The position numbers and the translations under genes were made by a program. Shown piece after piece: positions 28,372 to 37,402 of a stretch of 64,000 nucleotides of DNA. The notes below the pieces were generated by a model. The model was not told the origin of the DNA and made no database searches. It was given only the letters and a program-made list of their open reading frames with translations. Source of the stretch: Bradyrhizobium sp. 200 (GTDB lineage Bacteria; Pseudomonadota; Alphaproteobacteria; Rhizobiales; Xanthobacteraceae). How positions within the stretch are numbered: position 1 is the first letter of the stretch; each line of letters begins with the position of its first letter. The stretch spans positions 3,082,001 to 3,146,000 of the forward strand of contig NZ_CP064689.1 in the NCBI RefSeq assembly GCF_023100945.1. Reading direction: 5' to 3'.

Positions 28372-30438
28372 TCACCGCTCCCAGCCAATTGCGCGTCGGA
28401 GAAAGGAAAGTTCGAGCGCCATGAGGGCAGCCTGCTCGCTGTGGTCCTTGCCAGAGCTGTGGCCGCCTGTGGCAGGCTCGTAGAAATGGGCCTCATAGCC
28501 CATCGCCTGCAGCTTGGCCGCCATCTTGCGGGCATGTCCCGGATGAACCCGATCGTCACGGCGGCTGGTGACGAGCAGGATCGGCGGGTAGTGCTTGCCG
28601 GGGGACGCGACGTGATAGGCCGACATCTGGGCCAGGAATTGCCAGTCTTCGGGCTTGTCGGGATCGCCATATTCATCGATGCACGCCGCGCCAATGAGCA
28701 GCTTGGCATACCGGCGCATATCGATGACCGGCACGCTGCAGAGCAGTGCGCCAAAGCGATCCGGATAGCGCGTGAGCATATTGGCGATCAGCAAGCCGCC
28801 GTTCGATCCGCCCTCGGCTGCAATGCGGCCGGCGCGCGTGACGCCTCGGCGTACGAGATCGGCAGCCACGGCTGCGAAATCGTCATGGGCAAGGCGCCGG
28901 CCTTCTCGACGTGCGGCCTCGTGCCAGTCGTTGCCGAATTCACGGCCACCTCGCAGGTGCGCAATCACGCTGGTGCCGCCACGTTCGAGCCAGAGCTTCC
29001 CGACCGTCGGGTTGTAGAATGGCGGCAACGAGATGTTGAAGCCGCCGTAACCATAGAGATGCACGGGCGCATCCCCGGTCTCGGTCGGCGGCCCGACCTG
29101 CACATAGGGGACGCGCGTGCCGTCGCTTGACACCGCTTCGTGGCGTGTAGTCACAAGACCTGTCGGATCGAAAGCGTGCGGGGCCTGCTTGAGCAGGACC
29201 GGTGCTGCCGAAGGCTCGACGGCGAACAGCGATGGCGGCGTCAGCGGGTCCTGAGCGCTCGCGAGCAAATCCCCGTTCGACTCTTCTGACTCGCGGTCGA
29301 AAGGCCAGACATACACGGTGCCGAGATCGGGCAGCCCCGTGACACACTCTCGTGACCAGGCCCCGTCGGCTGGGCTGAACACCTCGAAGACAGGCTTGAG
29401 GTCATCGAGGATCGACAGGACCAAGCGGCCGCCGCACCAAAAGAAGCTTTGCAACGCGCGCCGGCCACGAGGTTCGAATAGCGTCATGAAGCGCCGGTCG
29501 CCGGCCAGGAAGGCTGCAAAGGAAATGCCTATGACGGTGTCCGTCCCGTAGGTCTTGTCCGCGATGTTCCAAGGGGTGCGCGGCTTCACCGCCAGCCAAC
29601 CCCGCTGCCAGGACAGCCAAGCGTCGCTGGGGACGTCGAGCCGCGTCTTCGGCCCCGTACGATCGCCTATCCAGACGTTGGAGTCGATGATGCCCGGCTT
29701 GTCGACGAACCATAAGGGTTGTTGAGAGCTATCCCGGTCAACCCCGGCGTAGACATACACGGAATCGGGCCGCGTTTCGAAAATGACAGGGGCCGAGAGC
29801 GGGTCGCTTCCCCTGCGCCAAAGTCGAACTGTGCGCGGATAGCCTGACGTGGTCGCCATATCCGGTCCCACCGCCGATATCAGCAACAGGGTGTCGCGGT
29901 CGAGCCAGACGGACGAGCTGTGCCCCTCGGGAAGATGGAAGCCGTTCGGCACGAAGTCGCGCTTGGCAATGTCGAATTCGCGCAGCACGACAGCGTCGGC
30001 TCCGCCGCGTGACAAGCTGAGGATGGCGCGGTCATGCGTGCCGGGTACGATCGAAGTGTTCGTCAGAATCCAGTCTTCGTTTTCCTGGCGAGCGAGCACG
30101 TCGAGATCGAGCAGAACATCCCAAGCGGGAGCTTCACGGCGGAAGCCTTCCAGCGTGCTGCATGTCCGCCAAAGGCCACGCTGATTATCGGCATCTTGCC
30201 ACAGGTTGAACAACTGTCCGCCGACCCGGGTTGGATAGGGAATGTTGTCGGGGCGATCGAAGATCGCCTTGAGCAGATCCCGGTCGGCCGCAGTCTGCCC
30301 TTGACCGAAGAGCTTCAGCGTCGCCGTATTCTGCGCCTCAACCCACTCAAGCGCCTGAGAACCCTCAATGTCTTCGAGCCAGAGGTAGGGATCTTCGTCT
30401 GGCGCATCGAGTGTTGGACGTGGATCAGGTCTCGACAT
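28372..30438 (-). CDS. Prolyl oligopeptidase family (S9) serine peptidase
   Basis: 688 residues from the ATG at 30438. An N-terminal beta-propeller (DPYLWLEDIEGSQALEWVEAQN opening, characteristic of S9A) is followed by the alpha/beta-hydrolase domain with nucleophile GGSNGG, acid in TSRRDDRVHPGHA and base GGHSSG. The family cuts after Pro in short peptides; the propeller excludes folded proteins. No clear signal peptide, so it is probably cytoplasmic. It is alone on this strand. Confidence 0.93.
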   Translation of the reverse strand: MSRPDPRPTLDAPDEDPYLWLEDIEGSQALEWVEAQNTATLKLFGQGQTAADRDLLKAIFDRPDNIPYPTRVGGQLFNLWQDADNQRGLWRTCSTLEGFRREAPAWDVLLDLDVLARQENEDWILTNTSIVPGTHDRAILSLSRGGADAVVLREFDIAKRDFVPNGFHLPEGHSSSVWLDRDTLLLISAVGPDMATTSGYPRTVRLWRRGSDPLSAPVIFETRPDSVYVYAGVDRDSSQQPLWFVDKPGIIDSNVWIGDRTGPKTRLDVPSDAWLSWQRGWLAVKPRTPWNIADKTYGTDTVIGISFAAFLAGDRRFMTLFEPRGRRALQSFFWCGGRLVLSILDDLKPVFEVFSPADGAWSRECVTGLPDLGTVYVWPFDRESEESNGDLLASAQDPLTPPSLFAVEPSAAPVLLKQAPHAFDPTGLVTTRHEAVSSDGTRVPYVQVGPPTETGDAPVHLYGYGGFNISLPPFYNPTVGKLWLERGGTSVIAHLRGGREFGNDWHEAARREGRRLAHDDFAAVAADLVRRGVTRAGRIAAEGGSNGGLLIANMLTRYPDRFGALLCSVPVIDMRRYAKLLIGAACIDEYGDPDKPEDWQFLAQMSAYHVASPGKHYPPILLVTSRRDDRVHPGHARKMAAKLQAMGYEAHFYEPATGGHSSGKDHSEQAALMALELSFLRRAIGWER

Positions 30439-30539
30439 GGGCGTCGTCTCCAATTCCTTTTGAGCGAAAAGTTTGCGAGGGCGGTCAACGTCCCGAGGAC
30501 ACAGTATCACCCCACGGTTGCATGCGGTTCCCTCAAATT

Positions 30540-31330
30540 GGTTGAGACAGGATCATGTCTTTCGTGCGGAGCCGACGTCGGCCTTGCTCGCGCCGACTGA
30601 TTTGCCCGTGCGGGCAATGGGCAAGCGTTTGGGTCCATGACTGCGCGACATACCAACGCAAACGCCGTGAAAACCCGCTGCGCCAAAACACAAATTTCAC
30701 CAGCCAATTCAGCGTGATTTGGGTCGTCCAGATGGCGCGGCAAAAATATTCCGCTTCTCATTTCCCCCAAATCAGCTCCATCTTTGCGCCATCCCGCCTC
30801 ATCGAAGAGGGGCGTACGCGTCGTCACGATACGTGGAGTGCGGGTTGCGGTGGACGCGATAGCGCCCGCGCGCGCGAGGCATTGCAGGGCGGCCTCAAGC
30901 TTTGTCTTGGGGCTGTGAGCGATTGATCCGCGCAGGACGAGCGGCGTTATTGCGTACGGCAAAAGCGTGTGGTTCTGGCACCCGTGGCTGGTGTCAAGCT
31001 GGCGGAGGCTGATCGAATCCAACCGGGTTCGTTGGGCCGTCAATCCGGCAGCGACGGAGGCAAGAGGAATTCGTCTCCGGGAAGAGCGCGCCATAAGCCG
31101 TCAAACCATTGCGCAGGGAAGGCCGGATGCTCTCCGCTGGACCTGTATGCTCGTGTGCGCACTCCTTTGTGCCATTGCACACGGGACCGCGGGTGCAGCG
31201 CGCACCCGGTCTTCCCTGCGCCCTCTCATCATGGAGGGGGCAAGCGAGCAGTGTACAACTCGGGCGCGTCGCGCCGCGAGAACACGCTGGCATATCCGGG
31301 CGTTTCGACCCGATACGATTTCCACTGATA
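30540..31330. repeat. Long non-coding repeat-rich region
   Basis: About 800 bases between the divergent peptidase and thiolase genes with no credible gene. The right part (about 31080-31330) contains GACCGCGGGTGC-AGC-GCGCACCCGGTC, an inverted repeat, within a block I recognise as a frequent long interspersed element in Bradyrhizobium that is often mis-annotated as small proteins. The left part (30540-30960) also looks repeat-like. Recognition is from memory and should be tested by search. Confidence 0.6.
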
Positions 31331-31449
31331 ATCATCCCGAGTTGAGTCCAGTCGCTACTGTCTCGCTCTGCGGAATATTTCCGCGCTTGCCAAGGGGGCG
31401 GCGACAGGCCAGAAAAAACCTGGAAGAAGAAACGCCAACGGAGAACGAT

Positions 31450-32598
31450 TTGACCATCAAGGGCAAAGCCTACATTGCCGGGATCTACGAGCATCCCACC
31501 CGGCACGCACCCGATAAATCAACCGCGCAGTTGCACGCCGAGGTCGCCAAGGGGGCGATCGAAGATGCCGGGCTCACCAAGGCCGACATCGACGGCTATT
31601 TCTGCGCCGGCGACGCCCCCGGCGGCCTCTGGCCGATGGTCGATTACCTCGGATTGAAGGTGCGCCACGTCGATTCCACCGAGACCGGCGGCTGTTCCTA
31701 TTTGATCCATCTCGGCCACGCGGCCGAGGCGATTGCCGCCGGCAAATGCTCGATCGCGCTGGTCACGCTCGCCGGCAAGCCGCGCACCGGCCCGATGCCG
31801 GCGCGCGCCGCCGGTGCGGAAGCCGATTTCGAGGCGGCCTACGGCGCCACCACCCACAATGCCTACGGCATGTGTGCCATGCGCCATATGCACGACTACG
31901 GCACGACAAGCGAACAGCTCGCCTGGATCAAGGTCGCGGCTTCCCATCACGCCCAGTACAACCCGCACGCGATGTTGAAAGACGTCGTGACCGTCGAGGA
32001 CGTCATCAACTCGCCGATGATCTCGGACCCGCTGCACCGCATGGATTGCTGCGTCGTCACCGACGGCGGCGGCGCGATGATCGTGACCACGCCGGAGATC
32101 GCCAAAAGCCTGAAGAAGCCGCTGGTGCGGCTGATCGGCCATGGCGAAGCGATGAAGGGGCCGCGCGGCGGCAAGGATCTCGACCTCACTTATTCCGCCG
32201 GTGTCTGGTCCGGCCCGCGCGCCTTTGAGGAAGCGGGCATCACGCCGAAGGATATCAAATACGCCTCGATCTATGACAGCTTCACCATCACGGTTTTGAT
32301 GCAGCTCGAAGACCTCGGCTTCTGCAAGAAGGGCGAGGGCGGCAAGTTCGTCTCCGACGGCAATCTGATTTCTGGCGTCGGCAAGCTGCCGTTCAACACC
32401 GATGGCGGCGGCCTCTGCAGCAACCACCCGGTTAACCGCGGCGGCATGACGAAAATCCTCGAGGCCGTCCGGCAATTGCGCGGCGAAGCCCATCCGAAGG
32501 TGCAGGTGCCGAATTGCGATCTCGCGATTGCCCACGGTACCGGCGGACTTCTCGGCGTGCGTCACGCCGCCTCAACCTGCATTCTGGAGCGCGTGTGA
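31450..32598 (+). CDS. Thiolase, SCP-x-like (acetyl-CoA acetyltransferase family)
   Basis: The best start is TTG at 31450 with GGAG 6 bases upstream; frames further upstream lie in repeat sequence. The 382-residue protein has N-terminal Cys82 in ETGGCSYLIHLGHA, DGGGAMIVTT, SIYDSFTITVLMQLE and the late His in NHPVNRGGM, but the canonical C-terminal CxGGG is replaced by HGTGGLLGVRHA. This is the SCP-x/ lipid-transfer thiolase-like subgroup, often acting with a DUF35 partner on branched or steroid-like acyl-CoAs. The next gene overlaps by one base. Confidence 0.9.
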   Translation: MTIKGKAYIAGIYEHPTRHAPDKSTAQLHAEVAKGAIEDAGLTKADIDGYFCAGDAPGGLWPMVDYLGLKVRHVDSTETGGCSYLIHLGHAAEAIAAGKCSIALVTLAGKPRTGPMPARAAGAEADFEAAYGATTHNAYGMCAMRHMHDYGTTSEQLAWIKVAASHHAQYNPHAMLKDVVTVEDVINSPMISDPLHRMDCCVVTDGGGAMIVTTPEIAKSLKKPLVRLIGHGEAMKGPRGGKDLDLTYSAGVWSGPRAFEEAGITPKDIKYASIYDSFTITVLMQLEDLGFCKKGEGGKFVSDGNLISGVGKLPFNTDGGGLCSNHPVNRGGMTKILEAVRQLRGEAHPKVQVPNCDLAIAHGTGGLLGVRHAASTCILERV

Positions 32599-32987
32599 TG
32601 GCTGAAGCGAAAAAATATCCGGCGCCGGTGACCAATCCGGAGACCGCACAGTTCTGGGAAGCGGCCAAGGCCGGCAAGTTCATGATCAAGCGCTGCACCG
32701 CCTGCGGCGAGGCGCACTACTTCCCGCGCTCGATCTGCCCGTTCTGTTTCTCCGACAAGACGGTGTGGGAGGAAAGCTCGGGTGAAGCTACGATCTACAC
32801 CTACAGCCTGATGCGCAAATCGCCGACTGGTCCCTATGCGATCGCCTATGTCACGCTGAAGGAAGGCCCGTCGCTGCAGACCAACATCGTCGATTGCGAT
32901 CTGGAAAAACTGAAGATCGGCCAGAAGGTGAAGGTGGTGTTCAAGCCAACCGACGGCGCGCCATTGCCGTTCTTCACGGCGGCGTAA
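32598..32987 (+). CDS. Zn-ribbon / OB-fold (DUF35) thiolase partner
   Basis: 129 residues. CTACGEAHYFPRSICPFC is the zinc ribbon (two C-x2-C pairs) and the following beta-rich region (EATIYTYSLMRKSP ... QKVKVVF) is the OB fold of DUF35. Such proteins bind thiolases and place acyl-CoA or the phosphopantetheine chain. The start overlaps the thiolase stop (TGATG), so translation is coupled and a complex of the two is very likely. Confidence 0.93.
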   Translation: MAEAKKYPAPVTNPETAQFWEAAKAGKFMIKRCTACGEAHYFPRSICPFCFSDKTVWEESSGEATIYTYSLMRKSPTGPYAIAYVTLKEGPSLQTNIVDCDLEKLKIGQKVKVVFKPTDGAPLPFFTAA

Positions 32988-32993
32988 TCTTCC

Positions 32994-33166
32994 TTCTCCC
33001 CTCATGTCCGCCGTAGCCTTCGGCGAAGGCGGATGTGGGAGAAGGTGGCGCGAAGCGCCGGATGAGGGGTTCTATCCGCGAGCGATGTGCTTGTAGAGCC
33101 AACCCCTCACCCAAGCGAGTTTGTTGCAGGCATCGGTGTAGCCCTCTCCCACAAGGGGAGAGGGCG
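32994..33166. repeat. Intergenic repeat family R3, copy A
   Basis: A 'CCTTCTCCCC ... GGATGAGGGGTT ... CAACCCCTCACCCAAGCGAG ... AGCCCTCTCCCACAAGGGGA' element, with an insert of GTCCGCCGTAGCCTTCGGCG near its left end. Copy B follows after 25 bases. Confidence 0.85.
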
Positions 33167-33191
33167 CAGCAACGGGCATCGGTCGATCTTC

Positions 33192-33337
33192 CCTTCTCCC
33201 CTTGTGGGAGAAGGTGGCAGCGGAGCTGCCGGATGAGGGGTTCTCTCCGCGAATACTGTGCTTGCGGAGCCAACCCCTCACCCAGGCGAGTTTGTGGCTA
33301 GCGTCGGTGTAGCCCTCTCCCACAAGGGGGGAGGGCA
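33192..33337. repeat. Intergenic repeat family R3, copy B
   Basis: Same order of blocks as copy A (CTTCTCCCCTTGTGGGAGAA, GGATGAGGGGTT, CAACCCCTCACCCAGGCGAG, AGCCCTCTCCCACAAGGGGG). The two copies are direct repeats with about 85% identity by eye. Open frames across them are artefacts. Confidence 0.87.
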
Positions 33338-33386
33338 CTGCGACGGACGCCGGCGAAGAAGAAAGTTCGGGAGAGAGAGTTCAAAC

Positions 33387-34247
33387 ATGCCGATCAATTA
33401 CGAACAGCTCATGGCCCTGAAAAATCTCGGCCAGAAATATGCCTATACCGACCGCGAGGTGATGCTTTACGCCTACGGCATCGGCCTGGGCGCCGATCCG
33501 ATGGACGAGAATGAACTCGCCTATGTCAATGAAGGCACCTTTACCCCGCGTCCCCTCAAGGTGGTGCCGACCTTCGCCTCGGTGGCGGCGTGGGGGTCGG
33601 GCCCGGGCGAGATGAATCTCAACCGCGTGATGGTGGTCGACGGCGAGCGTGACATCACCTTCCACAAGCCGCTGCCGAGCGCGGCCAAGATCACGGCCGA
33701 CTCGACCGTGCTCGACGTCTTCGACAAGGGCAAGGACAAGGGCGCCGTCATCAGGCACCAGACCGTGCTGAAGGATGAGAACGGCGAGAAGCTCGCCACG
33801 CTCGTGGCTTCGCGCTTCGCCCGCGGCGATGGCGGATTTGGCGGGCCTTCGGAGGGCCAGCCCGAGCCGCATAAGGTGCCGACCCGCACGCCCGACCAGA
33901 TCGTCGACATCACGACACGGCCGGACCAGGCACTGGTCTATCGCCTCTGCGGCGATCGTAATCCGCTGCATAGCGATCCTGAGTTCGCCAAGAAGGCTGG
34001 CTTCCCGAAGCCGATCCTGCACGGCATGTGCACCTACGGCATCACCTGCCGCGGCGTGCTGCAGACCTACGCCGACTACGACCCGTCCGCCTTCAGGCAG
34101 CACGTCGCGCGTTTTTCGTCGCCGGTGTTTCCCGGCGAGACCGTGACGATGGAATTGTGGAAGGACGGCAACGTCGTCTCGTTCGAAGCCAAGGTGAAGG
34201 CGCGGGGCGTGACCGTAATCAAGAGCGGCAAGACGGTGCTGGGCTAG
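33387..34247 (+). CDS. MaoC-family R-specific enoyl-CoA hydratase (MFE-2 hydratase-like)
   Basis: 286 residues. It has two hot-dog folds with the hydratase-2 signature GDRNPLHSDPEFA (residues about 189-201) followed by KPILHGMCTYG. The catalytic Asp and His of the motif are present. Family members hydrate trans-2-enoyl-CoA to (R)-3-hydroxyacyl-CoA; long members resemble the hydratase domain of peroxisomal multifunctional enzyme 2, acting on bulky acyl-CoAs. The SDR downstream would supply the next oxidation step. Confidence 0.9.
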   Translation: MPINYEQLMALKNLGQKYAYTDREVMLYAYGIGLGADPMDENELAYVNEGTFTPRPLKVVPTFASVAAWGSGPGEMNLNRVMVVDGERDITFHKPLPSAAKITADSTVLDVFDKGKDKGAVIRHQTVLKDENGEKLATLVASRFARGDGGFGGPSEGQPEPHKVPTRTPDQIVDITTRPDQALVYRLCGDRNPLHSDPEFAKKAGFPKPILHGMCTYGITCRGVLQTYADYDPSAFRQHVARFSSPVFPGETVTMELWKDGNVVSFEAKVKARGVTVIKSGKTVLG

Positions 34248-34254
34248 CAGCGGC

Positions 34255-34431
34255 GAGGGCGGTCTACTCCCTCGCCCCGCTCTTCGCGGGGTCGAGACGA
34301 GCGAAGCTCGCTAGAGGGGCGGGGTGAGGGGCTCTCACCGCGAGTCGTGAACGTAGTGAGACCTGTACCCCCTCACCCGGATCGCAAGGGCGATCCGACC
34401 TCTCCCCGCAAGCGGGGCGAGGTAAGAACAA
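34255..34431. repeat. Intergenic repeat (CCTCGCCCCGC type)
   Basis: CTCGCCCCGCTCTTCGCGGGG and, 100 bases on, CCCTCACCCGGATCGCAAGG ... CCCCGCAAGCGGGGCGAGG form a nested inverted element. Fills the gap between hydratase and SDR genes. Confidence 0.82.
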
Positions 34432-34453
34432 GAGCGATAAGGGAGAACAAACC

Positions 34454-35335
34454 ATGGGACTACTCGACGGCAAGGTTGCCATCATCACCGGCGCGGGCGG
34501 TGGGCTCGGTGAAGCCTACGCCAAACTATTCGCCCGCGAAGGTGCGGCGGTTGTAGTCAACGATCTCGGCGGACCGCGCGATGGCTCCGGCGCCGACGTC
34601 TCGATGGCGCAGAAGGTGGTCAATGCGATCAAGGAGGAGGGCGGCCGGGCCGTTGCCAACGGCTCCGACATCTCGACCGTCGCGGGCGGGCAGTCGGTGT
34701 TCGACGACGCCATCAAGAATTTCGGCCGCGCCGATATCCTGGTGAACAATGCCGGCATCCTGCTCGACGAGACCTTTGCCAAGGCCAAGGAGGCCAATTG
34801 GGACAAGGTGATCAGGGTGCACCTCAAAGGCACCTTCTGCTGCACCCAGCCGGTGTTCAAATGGATGCGCGAGAACGGCGGCGGCGTCATCGTCAACACG
34901 TCCTCGACCTCGGGCCTGATCGGCAATTTCGGCCAGACCAATTATGGCGCCGCCAAGGGCGGTATCTGGGGACTGTCGAACGTGCTGGCGATCGAGGGCC
35001 GCAAATACAACATCCGGATATGGACGCTGGCCCCGGGCGCGCTGACCCGCATGACCGCCGACCTGCCGCGCTACAAGGAAAACCCCGGCGCCGCCCTGGG
35101 GCCGGGCGGCATTGCGCCGGCCGTGCTATACATGGTCAGCGACTTGTCAGGCGACCAGACCGGCAAGGTGCTCGGCGTCTCCGGCCCGCGCGGCGTGCGG
35201 GAGATGCGGATGATGGAAATGGAAGGCTGGACGCCGCCGTTTACGGGGTGGAAAGCTGAGGATATCGTTACCCACGCCAACGAAATCTTCTTCTCCGAGG
35301 AGGATATCAAGAAGTCGGCGCGGCGATTTAAGTAA
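34454..35335 (+). CDS. SDR-family (R)-3-hydroxyacyl-CoA dehydrogenase-like protein
   Basis: 293 residues. Rossmann glycine motif TGAGGGLG (residues 12-19), NNAG (98-101), catalytic Ser near 151-153, Tyr164 and Lys168 (YGAAK). The NDLGG and STVAGGQSVFDDAI segments are characteristic of the dehydrogenase unit of multifunctional enzyme type 2 (HSD17B4). It would oxidise the (R)-3-hydroxyacyl-CoA made by the hydratase. The C-terminus lacks the hydratase domain fused in MFE-2. Confidence 0.9.
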   Translation: MGLLDGKVAIITGAGGGLGEAYAKLFAREGAAVVVNDLGGPRDGSGADVSMAQKVVNAIKEEGGRAVANGSDISTVAGGQSVFDDAIKNFGRADILVNNAGILLDETFAKAKEANWDKVIRVHLKGTFCCTQPVFKWMRENGGGVIVNTSSTSGLIGNFGQTNYGAAKGGIWGLSNVLAIEGRKYNIRIWTLAPGALTRMTADLPRYKENPGAALGPGGIAPAVLYMVSDLSGDQTGKVLGVSGPRGVREMRMMEMEGWTPPFTGWKAEDIVTHANEIFFSEEDIKKSARRFK

Positions 35336-35337
35336 AT

Positions 35338-35449
35338 GTCATTCCGGGATGGTCCGAAGGACCAGACCCGGAATCTCGAGATTCTCAGATGCGCAATTGC
35401 GCATCATAGTTCGCGCTATCGCGCGCCCCGGAATGACGAAAGAGGATAG
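35338..35449. repeat. Intergenic palindromic repeat (CATTCCGGGATGGTCC type)
   Basis: Contains GGTCCGAAGGACC, TCTCGAGA, GCGCAATTGCGC and CGCGCTATCGCGCG palindromes in series and ends with GGAATGAC, the complement of the left end. A related copy is at 60826-60925. Confidence 0.85.
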
Positions 35450-35460
35450 AGGATCCCACC

Positions 35461-36414
35461 ATGAAGCTCACCGCCCAGGCCGCCGGCACTTTTGCGATCG
35501 CGCCGACCCCGTTCCACGATGACGGCCGCATCGACGAGAAATCGATCGACCGGCTGACCGACTTCTACGCCGAAGTCGGCTGCGACGGTGTGACCGTGCT
35601 CGGCATTCTGGGCGAGGCGCCGAAGCTCGACGCAGCCGAGGCCGAGCAGGTGGCGGTTCGCTTCGTCAAGCGTGCCAGGAACATGCAGATCATTGTCGGC
35701 GTCTCGGCGCCGGGCTTTGCCTCGATGCGCTCGTTGGCAAAGGCCTCGATGGATGCCGGCGCCGCCGGCGTGATGATCGCGCCGCCGCCGAGCTTGCGCA
35801 CCGACGACCAGATCACCGGCTATTTCAAGCAGGCGCAGGAAGCGATCGGCGACGAGATTCCCTGGGTGCTGCAGGATTATCCGCTGACGCTCAACGTCAT
35901 CTTCACACCGGCCGTGATCCGCAAGATCGTGATGGACTCGCCGTCCTGCGTGATGCTCAAGCACGAGGACTGGCCGGGCCTGGAAAAGATCTCGACGCTG
36001 CGCGGCTATCAGAAAGACGGCTCGCTGAAGCCGATGTCGATCCTCGTTGGCAATGGCGGCCTATTCCTCGATTTCGAGATGGAGCGCGGCGCCGACGGCG
36101 CCATGACCGGTTACGCCTTCCCGGAATTGCTGATCGATGTGGTGAAGCTGCAAAAGGCCGGCAAGCGCGACGCGGCGCACGACCTGTTCGACGCGCATCT
36201 GCCGCTGATCCGCTACGAACAGCAGCCCGGCGCGGGCCTGTCGGTGCGCAAATACGTGCTGCAGAAGCGCGGCATCATTTCTTCCAGCGCGCAGCGCAAG
36301 CCCGGTGCGACTATCACGGCAACCGCAAAGGCCGAAGTCGAGTATCTGCTTTCGCGGGTGGCGCGCGTCGACCGCCGCGCCAATCTGCAACCGCAATCCA
36401 GCGCGGCGGGCTAG
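35461..36414 (+). CDS. Dihydrodipicolinate synthase (DapA) family lyase/aldolase
   Basis: 317 residues, TIM barrel. Schiff-base Lys167 in VMLKHEDW, Tyr in LQDYPL, and the GxxGE loop reads LGILGEAPKL. The family forms a lysine Schiff base and cleaves or joins pyruvate-like donors. The GxxGE variant and context (acyl-CoA genes) argue against lysine biosynthesis. It is the fifth gene of the co-directional cluster; the Nudix gene starts 4 bases after its stop. Confidence 0.9.
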   Translation: MKLTAQAAGTFAIAPTPFHDDGRIDEKSIDRLTDFYAEVGCDGVTVLGILGEAPKLDAAEAEQVAVRFVKRARNMQIIVGVSAPGFASMRSLAKASMDAGAAGVMIAPPPSLRTDDQITGYFKQAQEAIGDEIPWVLQDYPLTLNVIFTPAVIRKIVMDSPSCVMLKHEDWPGLEKISTLRGYQKDGSLKPMSILVGNGGLFLDFEMERGADGAMTGYAFPELLIDVVKLQKAGKRDAAHDLFDAHLPLIRYEQQPGAGLSVRKYVLQKRGIISSSAQRKPGATITATAKAEVEYLLSRVARVDRRANLQPQSSAAG

Positions 36415-36418
36415 TCCA

Positions 36419-37219
36419 ATGGCCGAAGTCGTCGCCCCGCGTCCCGCGTCCACCATCCTGCTGCTGCGCGACAGCGCCGGCGCCAGGGAGGTCGAGGTCT
36501 TCATGATGGTTCGTCATTATGAGATCGACTTCAATTCGGGTGCGCTGGTGTTTCCCGGCGGCAGCGTCGACAAGGGCGACAAGGAGATCATCGCGACGCC
36601 TGAGCTGTATTCCGGCGGCGAGGGGCTCGACGAGGCCACGCTGAGTTTCCGCATTGCCGCGATCCGCGAGACCTTTGAGGAAAGCGGAATCCTGCTGGCG
36701 CGTCCGAAAGGATCGAAGGCACTGGTCGACGCCAAACGCGCCAGCGAAATCGAGGCCGCGCATCGCGCCGACCTTTGCGACAGCAAGATCGGTTTCCTGA
36801 AGGTGCTGGCCGACAACGGCATGGTGCTGGCGCTCGACGAACTCGTGCCCTATGCGCACTGGATCACGCCGGAGGGCATGCCCAAGCGGTTCGATACCTG
36901 GTTTTTCCTCGCCGCCGCACCGCCCGAACAGGTCGGCGCCCATGACGGCAAGGAATCCACCGACTCGATCTGGGTGTCGCCGCGCGAGGCGCTCGAAGGT
37001 GGCGAGACCGGGCGCTTCAAGCTACCGTTCCCGACCACGCGCAATCTGATCAAGCTCGGCAAGCAGCAAAGCGTGAAGGCGGCGCTCGACGACTCCAGAG
37101 GCAAATCCGTCGTCACGGTGACGCCGGTCATGACCAGGAACAATGGCGGCCGCCAGCTCCGCATTCCCCTCGAAGCCGGCTATGACGGCGAGCTGTTCGA
37201 GGTCGGCTCGGTCGGCTAA
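36419..37219 (+). CDS. Nudix hydrolase (NUDT7/19-like)
   Basis: 266 residues from ATG at 36419. The Nudix box is GGEGLDEATLSFRIAAIRET plus FEESGIL; the G-x-E and REx2EExG acids are present, with a longer insert before them as in NUDT7/NUDT19 CoA pyrophosphatases. It may hydrolyse CoA or acyl-CoA, which fits the preceding genes. Only 4 bases separate it from the DapA-like stop, so they are co-transcribed. Confidence 0.9.
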   Translation: MAEVVAPRPASTILLLRDSAGAREVEVFMMVRHYEIDFNSGALVFPGGSVDKGDKEIIATPELYSGGEGLDEATLSFRIAAIRETFEESGILLARPKGSKALVDAKRASEIEAAHRADLCDSKIGFLKVLADNGMVLALDELVPYAHWITPEGMPKRFDTWFFLAAAPPEQVGAHDGKESTDSIWVSPREALEGGETGRFKLPFPTTRNLIKLGKQQSVKAALDDSRGKSVVTVTPVMTRNNGGRQLRIPLEAGYDGELFEVGSVG

Positions 37220-37402
37220 GGCACCCAGACCGTGCCACGGGCGGTCTGGCAGGAGTCCGGAGGGGCAGGGTTAATGGCCATTGATCCCGCCGGTGCGGCC
37301 GCGCCACGCCCGGATGGGGCGAATCCGGCCGATTCCGGCAGGTTCCCCACGGCCCGAAATACATCGTATATTACGCCGGATAGGAGCCCGGCCCCGACCA
37401 CC

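Noticed and set aside
31101..31345. Small frames in the repeat block before the thiolase
   Set aside because: I recall this element mis-annotated as protein in Bradyrhizobium genomes; no ribosome sites or fold-like patterns.
33072..33338. Small frames across the R3 repeats that look like duplicated peptides
   Set aside because: Their similarity is only the DNA repeat translated; the same peptides recur because the element recurs.
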